Shown: positions 1 to 8,524 of the stretch, piece after piece
How positions within the stretch are numbered: the first letter of the stretch is position 1
Layout: every line of letters begins with the position of its first letter
Assembly (NCBI GenBank): GCA_033782935.1
Contig: JAWQEG010001395.1
Span: forward strand, 280,501-344,500
From: Petrolisthes cinctipes
Taxonomy: Eukaryota > Arthropoda > Malacostraca > Decapoda > Porcellanidae
Reading direction: 5' to 3'
DNA: 64,000 bases
The notes under the pieces: generated by a model
Seen by the model: only the letters and a program-made list of their open reading frames with translations
Told to the model about the DNA's origin: nothing
Database searches by the model: none
Made by a program: the position numbers and the translations under genes

Positions 1-23
1 TGGCACCTAAAAGATCGATTTTT
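1..23 (+). repeat. End of a C monomer at the window start
   Basis: The window opens with tggcacctaaaagatcg, the tail of a type II C monomer, directly before the first A. The array therefore continues to the left. Confidence 0.85.
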
Positions 24-199
24 AGCATGTTTTTAGCCTATATTTTGAAAATATTCTAGCACTGAGTAGGCATGTACAGATTGCTTCTGGGACCCGAAAA
101 TATTGAATTTTCGGGTGTTTTGAGCCTGAATTTGAGATATAAACAGGTACAGAAGATACATGCACATATTGACTTTGGGCACCAAAAATATCGATTTTC
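24..199 (+). repeat. Reference monomer A (type I), 176 bp
   Basis: First complete A monomer, phased at agcatg. Diagnostic features are tttttagcctatattttg near the start, tattctagcactgag, cagattgcttctgg, aatattgaattttcggg, gttttgagcctg, gatacatgcacatattgac and a caccaaaaatatcg end (type I). Type II copies end in gcatctaaaatatcg instead. A marks the start of each higher-order unit across the window and is the only monomer with tagcctatattttg. Confidence 0.93.
40..54. other. 15-bp dyad in monomer A
   Basis: atattttgaaaatat has 7-bp arms around one central base. C monomers have the equally long gtattttgaaaatac and B monomers a shorter attttgaaaat. Every monomer thus has a short dyad at the same place, 15-30 bp after the monomer start. 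Short dyads are common in centromeric satellites that lack a CENP-B box, but a role here is only inferred. Confidence 0.45.
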
Positions 200-272
200 A
201 GCATGTTTTGGGCCTGAATTTTGAAAATACTCTAACACGGAGTAGGCATGTACAGATCGCTTCTGGGACCCC
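185..272 (+). repeat. First half-monomer (88 bp) of a cryptic dimer
   Basis: This half runs from aaaatatcga to gggacccc and aligns head-to-tail with the following 89 bp. Shared blocks in the same order are aaaatatcga, a ttttc run, gtttt-ggcc, tgaattt, gcatg.aca, atcg, ctt and ggg..cc. By hand, about two thirds of 88 positions match, using the consensus of A, B and C for the second half. The 176-177 bp monomer therefore looks like an old duplication of an ancestral unit near 88 bp. Confidence 0.75.
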
Positions 273-308
273 AAAATATCGAATTTTCGGGTGTTTAGGG
301 CCAGAATT

Positions 309-323
309 TGAGATATAAACGGG
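309..323 (+). other. Partial CENP-B-box-like motif
   Basis: The 15 bases tgagatataaacggg match 7 of the 9 essential positions of the mammalian CENP-B box core (TTCG....A..CGGG); the mismatches are at the second and third positions of TTCG. The motif occurs in essentially every A and B monomer. It is broken in C, because CGGG lies in the 29 bp C lacks. A match of this quality in an AT-rich repeat can be chance, and no binding is shown. Confidence 0.2.
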
Positions 324-345
324 TATAGAAGATGCATGCACATAT
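317..345 (+). repeat. 29-bp segment present in A and B, absent from C
   Basis: This segment starts aaacgggta and ends gcacatat in B. It is preceded by gagatat, and both the base run before it and its own end read atat, so its loss from C is a deletion flanked by 4-bp microhomology. Removing it exactly converts a 177-bp monomer to the 148 bp of C. Almost every third monomer in the window lacks it, so the deletion predates array expansion. Confidence 0.85.
332..345 (+). other. 14-bp alternating purine-pyrimidine run
   Basis: atgcatgcacatat alternates strictly between purine and pyrimidine and contains the palindrome tgcatgca. A monomers carry the equivalent atacatgcacatat. The run is lost from C monomers with the 29-bp deletion. 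Such tracts can adopt left-handed DNA under supercoiling, which is possible here but unproven. Confidence 0.4.
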
Positions 346-376
346 CGACTTTTGGGCACCTGAAAGATCGATTTTC

Positions 377-524
377 AGTATGTTTTTGGCCTGTATTTTG
401 AAAATACTCTAACACGGAGTAGGCATGTACAGATACCTTCTGGGACCTCTAAATATCGAATTTTCGGGTGTTTTGGGACTGAATTTGAGATATCGATTTT
501 TTGGCACCTAAAATGTCGATTTGT
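377..524 (+). repeat. Reference monomer C (type I), short 148-bp form
   Basis: Third monomer of the trimer. It starts agtatgtttttggcctg, carries gataccttctgggacctct and gttttgggactgaatttg, and then jumps from gagatat directly to cgattttttggcacc. Compared with B it lacks 29 bp (the equivalent of 317-345), with the break between 493 and 494. Type II C, for example 878-1025, has agtatgttttgagcatg, gatcgcttctgggacccct and cgactttttggcacc, but the same 29-bp gap and the same 148-bp length. Confidence 0.93.
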
Positions 525-1025
525 AGCATGTTTTTTGCCTATATTTTGAAAATATTCTAGCACTGTGTAGGCATGTACAGATTGCTTCTGGGACCGCAAA
601 ATATTGAATTTTCGGGTGTTTTGAGCCTGAATTTGAGATATAAACGGGTACAAAAGATACATGCACATATTGACTTTAGGCATCTAAAATATCGATTTTC
701 AGCATGTTTTGGGCCTGTTTTTTGAAAATACTCTAACACTGAGTAGGCATGTACAGATTGCTTCTGGGACCCCAAAATATTGAATTTTCGGGTGTTTTGA
801 GCCTGAATTTGAGATATAAACGGGTACTGAAGATGCATGCACATATCGACTTTTGTGCACCTAAAAGATCGATTTTCAGTATGTTTTGAGCATGTATTTT
901 GAAAATACTCTAACACGGAGTAGGCATGTACAGATCGCTTCTGGGACCCCTAAATATCGAATTTTCGGGTGTTTTGGGACTGAATTTGAGATATCGACTT
1001 TTTGGCACCTAAAAGATCGATTTTT
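525..1025 (+). repeat. Reference type II trimer A-B-C (501 bp)
   Basis: Monomers start at 525, 701 and 878 (176, 177, 148 bp). The type II signature is gcatctaaaatatcg at the A/B boundary, gggtactgaagatgc and tgtgcacctaaaag in B, and agtatgttttgagcatg with gatcgcttctgggacccct in C. With the preceding type I unit it forms a 1002-bp super-repeat. Confidence 0.9.
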
Positions 1026-1682
1026 AGCATGTTTTTAGCCTATATTTTGAAAATATTCTAGCACTGTACAGATTGCTTCTGGGACCACAAAATATTGAAT
1101 TTTCGGGTGTTTTGAGCCTGAATTTGAGATATAAACGGGTACAGAAGATACATGCACATATTGACTTTGGGCATCTAAAATATCGATTTTCAGCATGTTT
1201 TGGGCCTGTTTTTTGAAAATACTCTAACACTGTACAGATTGCTTCTGGGACCCCAAAATATTGAATTTTCGGGTGTTTTGAGCCTGAATTTGAGATATAA
1301 ACGGGTACAGAAGATACATGCACATATTGACTTTGGGCATCTAAAATATCGATTTTCAGCATGTTTTGGGCCTGTATTTTGAAAATACTCTAACACTGAG
1401 TAGGCATGTACAGATTGCTTCTGGGACCACAAAATATTGAATTTTCGGGTGTTTTGAGCCTGAATTTGAGATATAAACGGGTACTGAAGATGCATGCACA
1501 TATCGACTTTTGTGCACCTAAAAGATCGATTTTCAGTATGTTTTGAGCATGTATTTTGAAAATACTCTAACACGGAGTAGGCATGTACAGATCGCTTCTG
1601 GGACCCCTAAATATGGAATTTTCGGGTGTTTTGGGACTGAATTTGAGATATCGACTTTTTGGCACCTAAAAGATCGATTTTT
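1026..1682 (+). repeat. Tetramer unit with two 10-bp deletions (657 bp)
   Basis: Four monomers. The first two both read cactgtacag in place of cactgagtaggcatgtacag, a 10-bp loss in each (166 + 166 + 177 + 148 = 657). The second copies most of the first, so one monomer was added by an out-of-register exchange after the deletion arose. Confidence 0.88.
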
Positions 1683-3600
1683 AGCATGTTTTTAGCCTAT
1701 ATTTTGAAAATATTCTAGCACTGAGTAGGCATGTACAGATTGCTTCTGGGACCCCAAAATATTGAATTTTCGGGTGTTTTGAGCCTGAATTTGAGATATA
1801 AACGGGTACAGAAGATACATGCACATATTGACTTTGGGCACCAAAAACATCGATTTTCAGCATGTTTTGGGCCTGAATTTTGAAAATACTCTAACACGGA
1901 GTAGGCATGTACAGATCGCTTCTGGGACCCCAAAATATCGAATTTTCGGGTGTTTAAAGCCAGAATTTGAGATATAAACGGGTACAGATGATGCATGCAC
2001 ATATCGACTTTTGGGCACCTAAAATATCGATTTTCAGTATGTTTTTGGCCTGTATTTTGAAAATACTCTAACACGGAGTAGGCATGTACAGATACCTTCT
2101 GGGACCTCTAAATATCGAATTTTCGGGTGTTTTGGGACTTAATTTGAGATATCGATTTTTTGGCACCTAAAATATCGATTTTCAGCATGTTTTTAGCCTA
2201 TATATTGAAAATATTCTAGCACTGTGTAGGCATGTACAGATTGCTTCTGGGACCCCAAAATATTGAATTTTCGGGTGTTTTGAGCCTGAATTTGAGATAT
2301 AAACGGGTACAGAAGATACATGCACATATTGACTTTGGGCATCTAAAATATCGATTTTCAGCATGTTTTGGGCCTGTATTTTGAAAATACTCTAACACTG
2401 AGTAGGCATGTACAGATTGCTTCTGGGACCCCAAAATATTGAATTTTCGGGTGTTTTGAGCCTGAATTTGAGATATAAACGAGTACTGAAGATGCATGCA
2501 CATATCGACTTTTGTGCACCTATAAGATCGATTTTCAGTATGTTTTGAGCATGTATTTTGAAAATACTCTAACACGGAGTAGGCATGTACAGATCGCTTC
2601 TGGGACCCCTAAATATCGAATTTTCGGGTGTTTTGGGACTGAATTTCAGATATCGACTTTTTGGCACCTAAAAGATCGATTTTTTGCATGTTTTTAGCCT
2701 ATATTTTGAAAATATTCTAGCACTGAGTAGGCATGTACAGATTGCTTCTGGGACCCCGAAATATTGAATTTTCGGGTGTTTTGAGCCTGAATTTGAGATA
2801 TAAACGGGTACAGAAGATACATGCACATATTGACTTTGGGCACCAAAAATATCGATTTTCAGCATGTTTTGGGCCTGAATTTTGAAAATACTCTAACACG
2901 GAGTAGGCATGTACAGATCGCTTCTGGGACCCCAAAATATCGAATTTTCGAGTGTTTAAAGCCAGAATTTGAGATATAAACGGGTACAGATGATGCATGC
3001 ACATATCGACTTTTGGGCACCTAAAAGATCGATTTTCAGTATGTTTTTGGCCTGTATTTTGAAAATACTCTAACACGGAGTAGGCATGTACAGATACCTT
3101 CTGGGACCTCTAAATATCGAATTTTCGGGTGTTTTGGGACTGAATTTGAGATATCGATTTTTTGGCACCTAAAATATCGATTTTCAGCATGTTTTTAGCC
3201 TATATTTTCTAGATATAAACGGGTACAGAAGATACATGCACATATTGTCTTTGGGCATCTAAAATATCGATTTTCAGCATGTTTTGGGCCTGTATTTTGA
3301 AAATACTCTAACACTGAGTAGGCATGTACAGATTGCTTCTGGGACCCCATAATATTGAATTTTCGGGTGTTTTGAGCCTGAATTTGAGATATAAACGGGT
3401 ACTGAAGATGTATGCACATATCGACTTTTGTGCACCTAAAAGATCGATTTTCAGTATGTTTTGAGCATGTATTTTGAAAATACTCTAACACGGAGTAGGC
3501 ATGTACAGATCGCTTCTGGGACCCCTAAATATGGAATTTTCGGGTGTTTTGGGACTGAATTTGAGATATCGACTTTTTGGCACCTAAAAGATCGATTTTT
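1683..3600 (+). repeat. 1918-bp block, copy 1 (units 1683, 2184, 2685, 3186)
   Basis: Order is type I, type II, type I, truncated type II (501 + 501 + 501 + 415). Markers repeated 1918 bp downstream include gtgtttaaagccag with gtacagatgatgc, tatatattgaaaatattc, cacctataagatcg, a tttttgcatg unit start and gaattttcgagtg. Left of about 1500 the match ends (gatgcatgcac versus gatgtatgcac). Confidence 0.9.
3186..3275 (+). repeat. Truncated A monomer (90 bp)
   Basis: The monomer reads agcctatattttctagatataaac (longest run quoted in parts: tatattttctag, then atataaacggg). Compared with a full A it lacks 9 bp (gaaaatatt) and then 77 bp ending in tttgag, 86 bp in total. The break joins equivalent positions of the first and second half-monomers, as expected from pairing one half out of register. 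Confidence 0.85.
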
Positions 3601-5518
3601 AGCATGTTTTTAGCCTATATTTTGAAAATATTCTAGCACTGAGTAGGCATGTACAGATTGCTTCTGGGACCCCAAAATATTGAATTTTCGGGTGTTTTGA
3701 GCCTGAATTTGAGATATAAACGGGTACAGAAGATACATGCACATATTGACTTTGGGCACCAAAAACATCGATTTTCAGCATGTTTTGGGCCTGAATTTTG
3801 AAAATACTCTAACACGGAGTAGGCATGTACAGATCGCTTCTGGGACCCCAAAATATCGAATTTTCGGGTGTTTAAAGCCAGAATTTGAGATATAAACGGG
3901 TACAGATGATGCATGCACATATCGACTTTTGGGCACCTAAAATATCGATTTTCAGTATGTTTTTGGCCTGTATTTTGAAAATACTCTAACACGGAGTAGG
4001 CATGTACAGATACCTTCTGGGACCTCTAAATATCGAATTTTCGGGTGTTTTGGGACTTAATTTGAGATATCGATTTTTTGGCACCTAAAATATCGATTTT
4101 CAGCATGTTTTTAGCCTATATATTGAAAATATTCTAGCACTGTGTAGGCATGTACAGATTGCTTCTGGGACCCCAAAATATTGAATTTTCGGGTGTTTTG
4201 AGCCTGAATTTGAGATATAAACGGGTACAGAAGATACATGCACATATTGACTTTGGGCATCTAAAATATCGATTTTCAGCATGTTTTGGGCCTGTATTTT
4301 GAAAATACTCTAACACTGAGTAGGCATGTACAGATTGCTTCTGGGACCCCAAAATATTGAATTTTCGGGTGTTTTGAGCCTGAATTTGAGATATAAACGA
4401 GTACTGAAGATGCATGCACATATCGACTTTTGTGCACCTATAAGATCGATTTTCAGTATGTTTTGAGCATGTATTTTGAAAATACTCTAACACGGAGTAG
4501 GCATGTACAGATCGCTTCTGGGACCCCTAAATATCGAATTTTCGGGTGTTTTGGGACTGAATTTCAGATATCGACTTTTTGGCACCTAAAAGATCGATTT
4601 TTTGCATGTTTTTAGCCTATATTTTGAAAATATTCTAGCACTGAGTAGGCATGTACAGATTGCTTCTGGGACCCCGAAATATTGAATTTTCGGGTGTTTT
4701 GAGCCTGAATTTGAGATATAAACGGGTACAGAAGATACATGCACATATTGACTTTGGGCACCAAAAATATCGATTTTCAGCATGTTTTGGGCCTGAATTT
4801 TGAAAATACTCTAACACGGAGTAGGCATGTACAGATCGCTTCTGGGACCCCAAAATATCGAATTTTCGAGTGTTTAAAGCCAGAATTTGAGATATAAACG
4901 GGTACAGATGATGCATGCACATATCGACTTTTGGGCACCTAAAAGATCGATTTTCAGTATGTTTTTGGCCTGTATTTTGAAAATACTCTAACACGGAGTA
5001 GGCATGTACAGATACCTTCTGGGACCTCTAAATATCGAATTTTCGGGTGTTTTGGGACTGAATTTGAGATATCGATTTTTTGGCACCTAAAATATCGATT
5101 TTCAGCATGTTTTTAGCCTATATTTTCTAGATATAAACGGGTACAGAAGATACATGCACATATTGTCTTTGGGCATCTAAAATATCGATTTTCAGCATGT
5201 TTTGGGCCTGTATTTTGAAAATACTCTAACACTGAGTAGGCATGTACAGATTGCTTCTGGGACCCCATAATATTGAATTTTCGGGTGTTTTGAGCCTGAA
5301 TTTGAGATATAAACGGGTACTGAAGATGTATGCACATATCGACTTTTGTGCACCTAAAAGATCGATTTTCAGTATGTTTTGAGCATGTATTTTGAAAATA
5401 CTCTAACACGGAGTAGGCATGTACAGATCGCTTCTGGGACCCCTAAATATGGAATTTTCGGGTGTTTTGGGACTGAATTTGAGATATCGACTTTTTGGCA
5501 CCTAAAAGATCGATTTTT
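3601..5518 (+). repeat. 1918-bp block, copy 2 (units 3601, 4102, 4603, 5104)
   Basis: Repeats the preceding block with the same unit order and variants, including the truncated monomer. Similarity continues into the next unit until about 5790, where gtgtttaaagcc gives way to gtgtttagggcc. The tract is therefore two full copies plus the start of a third. Confidence 0.9.
5104..5193 (+). repeat. Truncated A monomer (90 bp), second copy
   Basis: Same junction and flanks as the copy 1918 bp upstream, so the deletion came before the 1918-bp duplication. A close relative without the deletion starts at 8024 and shares atattgtctttggg, ccccataatattg and gatgtatgcac. Confidence 0.85.
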
Positions 5519-8500
5519 AGCATGTTTTTAGCCTATATTTTGAAAATATTCTAGCACTGAGTAGGCATGTACAGATTGCTTCTGGGACCCCAAAATATTG
5601 AATTTTCGGGTGTTTTGAGCCTGAATTTGAGATATAAACGGGTACAGAAGATACATGCACATATTGACTTTGGGCACCAAAAACATCGATTTTCAGCATG
5701 TTTTGGGCCTGAATTTTGAAAATACTCTAACACGGAGTAGGCATGTACAGATCGCTTCTGGGACCCCAAAATATCGAATTTTCGGGTGTTTAGGGCCAGA
5801 ATTTGAGATATAAACGGGTACAGAAGATGCATGCACATATCGACTTTTGGGCACCTAAAAGATCGATTTTCAGTATGTTTTTGGCCTGTATTTTGAAAAT
5901 ACTCTAACACGGAGTAGGCATGTACAGATACCTTCTGGGACCTCTAAATATCGAATTTTCGGGTGTTTTGGGACTGAATTTGAGATATCGATTTTTTGGC
6001 ACCTAAAATGTCGATTTTTAGCATGTTTTTAGCCTATATTTTGAAAATATTCTAGCACTGTGTAGGCATGTACAGATTGCTTCTGGGACCCCAAAATATT
6101 GAATTTTCGGGTGTTTTGAGCCTGAATTTGAGATATAAACGGGTACAGAAGATACATGCACATATTGACTTTGGACATCTAAAATATCGATTTTCAGCAT
6201 GTTTTGGGTCTGTATTTTGAAAATACTCTAACACTGAGTAGGCATGTACAGATTGCTTCTGGGACCCCAAAATATTGAATTTTCGGGTGTTTTGAGCCTG
6301 AATTTGAGATATAAACGGGTACTGAAGATGCATGCACATATCGACTTTTGTGCACCTAAAAGATCGATTTTCAGTATGTTTTGAGCATGTATTTTGAAAA
6401 TACTTTAACACGGAGTAGGCATGTACAGATCGTTTCTGGGACCCCTAAATATGGAATTTTCGGGTGTTTTGGGACTGAATTTGAGATATCGACTTTTTGG
6501 CACCTAAAAGATCGATTTTTAGCATGTTTTTAGCCTATATTTTGAAAAAATTCTAGCACTGAGTAGGCATGTACAGATTGCTTCTGGGACCCCAAAATAT
6601 TGAATTTTCGGGTGTTTTGAGCCTGAATTTGAGATATAAACGGGTACAGAAGATACATGCACATATTGACTTTGGGCACCAAAAACATCGATTTTCAGCA
6701 TGTTTTTGGCCTGAATTTTGAAAATACTCTAACACGGAGTAGGCATGTACAGATCGCTTCTGGGACCCCAAAATATCGAATTTTCGGGTGTTTAGGGCCA
6801 GAATTTGAGATATAAACGGGTACAGAAGATGCATGCACATATCGACTTTTGTGCACCTAAAAGATCGATTTTCAGTATGCTTTTGGCCTGTATTTTGAAA
6901 ATACTCTAACACGGAGTAGGCATGTACAGATACCTTCTGGGACCTCTAAATATCGAATTTTCGGGTGTTTTGGGACTGAATTTGAGATATCGACTTTTTG
7001 GCACCTAAAAGATCGATTTTTAGCATGTTTTTAGCCTATATTTTGAAAATATTCTAGCACTGAGTAGGCATGTACAGATTGCTTCTGGGACCCCAAAATA
7101 TTGAATTTTCGGGTGTTTTGAGCCTGAATTTGAGATATAAACGGGTACAGAAGATACATGCACATATTGACTTTGGGCACCAAAAATATCGATTTTCAGC
7201 ATGTTTTGGGCCTGAATTTTGAAAATACTCTAACACGGAGTAGGCATGTACAGATCGCTTCTGGGACCCCAAAATATCGAATTTTCGGGTGTTTAAAGAA
7301 GGAATTAGAGATATAAACGGGTACAGATGATGCATGCACATATCGACTTTTGGGCACCTAAAAGATCGATTTTCAGTATGTTTTTGGCCTGTATTTTGAA
7401 AATACTCTAACACGGAGTAGGCATGTACAGATACCTTCTGGGACCTCTAAATATCGAATTTTCGGGTGTTTCGGGACTGAATTTGAGATATCGATTTTTT
7501 GGCACCTAAAATATCGATTTTCAGCATGTTTTTAGCCTATATTTTGAAAATATTCTAGCACTGTGTAGGCATGTACAGATTGCTTCTGGGACCCCAAAAT
7601 ATTGAATTTTCGGGTGTTTTGAGCCTGAATTTGAGATATAAACGGGTACAGAAGATACATGCACATATTGACTTTGGGCACCAAAAATATCGATTTTCAG
7701 CATGTTTTGGGCCTGAATTTTGAAAATACTCTAACACTGAGTAGGCATGTACAGATCGCTTCTGGGACCCCAAAATATCGAATTTTCGAGTGTTTAAAGC
7801 CAGAATTTGAGATATAAACGGGTACAGATGATGCATGCACATATCGACTTTTGGGCACCTAAAAGATCGATTTTCAGTATGTTTTTGGCCTGTATTTTGA
7901 AAATACTCTAACACGGAGTAGGCATGTACAGATACCTTCTGGGACCTCTAAATATCGAATTTTCGGGTGTTTTGGGACTGAATTTGAGATATCGATTTTT
8001 TGGCACCTAAAATATCGATTTTCAGCATGTTTTTAGCCTATATTTTGAAAATATTCTAGCACTGTGTAGGCATGTACAGATTGCTTCTGGGACCCCAAAA
8101 TATTGAATTTTCGGGTGTTTTGAGCCTGAATTTGAGATATAAACGGGTACAGAAGATACATGCACATATTGTCTTTGGGCATCTAAAATATCGATTTTCA
8201 GCATGTTTTGGGCCTGTATTTTGAAAATACTCTAACACTGAGTAGGCATGTACAGATTGCTTCTGGGACCCCATAATATTGAATTTTCGGGTGTTTTGAG
8301 CCTGAATTTGAGATATAAACGGGTACTGAAGATGTATGCACATATCGACTTTTGTGCACCTAAAAGATCGATTTTCAGTATGTTTTGAGCATGTATTTTG
8401 AAAATACTCTAACACGGAGTAGGCATGTACAGATCGCTTCTGGGACCCCTAAATATGGAATTTTCGGGTGTTTTGGGACTGAATTTGAGATATCGACTTT

Positions 8501-8524
8501 TTGTCACCTAAAAGATCGATTTTT
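5519..8524 (+). repeat. Six-trimer block (units 5519, 6020, 6521, 7022, 7523, 8024)
   Basis: All units are 501 bp; type order is I, II, I, I, I, II. Units 5519-7021 recur 3006 bp downstream, sharing ttggacatctaaaat, gggtctgtattttg, a tttgaaaaaattctag variant and cagtatgcttttgg. Unit 7022 carries gtttaaagaaggaattagag, a local variant of gtttaaagccagaatttgag not seen elsewhere. Unit 7523 shares gaattttcgagtg with 2685 and 4603. Confidence 0.9.

Larger units (their letters stand above)
273..361 (+). repeat. Second half-monomer (89 bp) of a cryptic dimer
   Basis: The partner of the preceding half. It also starts aaaatatcga and ends gggcacct, and includes gcatgcacatatcgactttt, which matches the first half's gcatgtacagatcgcttct with few changes and one gap. 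The CENP-B-box-like motif and the longest alternating purine-pyrimidine run lie in this half. It is also the half shortened by 29 bp in C monomers. Confidence 0.75.
200..376 (+). repeat. Reference monomer B (type I), 177 bp
   Basis: Second monomer of the trimer. Diagnostic features are agcatgttttgggcctgaat, actctaacacggagtagg, cagatcgcttctgg, aatatcgaattttcggg, gtttagggccagaatttg, gatgcatgcacatatcgac and a gggcacctaaaagatcg-like end (here cctgaaagatcg). The type II form, for example 701-877, has gggcctgtatttt, cactgagtagg, attgaattttcggg, gttttgagcctg, gggtactgaagatgc and tgtgcacctaaaag. At 177 bp (59 codons) it is a multiple of three, which lets spurious reading frames run through it. Confidence 0.93.
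24..524 (+). repeat. Reference type I trimer A-B-C (501 bp)
   Basis: Monomers of 176, 177 and 148 bp. The type I signature is caccaaaaatatcg at the A/B boundary, gtttagggccag in B and gataccttctgggacctct in C. The same 501-bp length recurs for most of the 95 trimers in the window. Confidence 0.92.

Noticed and set aside
117..131. CENP-B box around ttcgggtgttttgag
   Set aside because: TTCG is present, but the required A and CGGG at fixed spacing are not. Only the separate tgagatataaacggg stretch comes close.
137..145. TATA-like gatataaac as a promoter
   Set aside because: It occurs in every A and B monomer as part of the repeat, with no other promoter element and no transcript or gene downstream.
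56..415. About 119-aa reading frames on the minus strand, repeated in most units, with others of 60-127 aa
   Set aside because: They are a by-product of the repeat. B is 177 bp (59 codons) and lacks stops in one minus frame, so a frame runs through two monomers. Frames change with each 10-bp or 1-bp indel, overlap one another, show no conserved product and have no promoter or neighbour gene context.
1200..1382. Shorter plus-strand reading frames (60-81 aa), e.g. here and at 32995, 37232
   Set aside because: They appear only where a local variant removes a stop and lie wholly inside satellite monomers. Nothing suggests translation.
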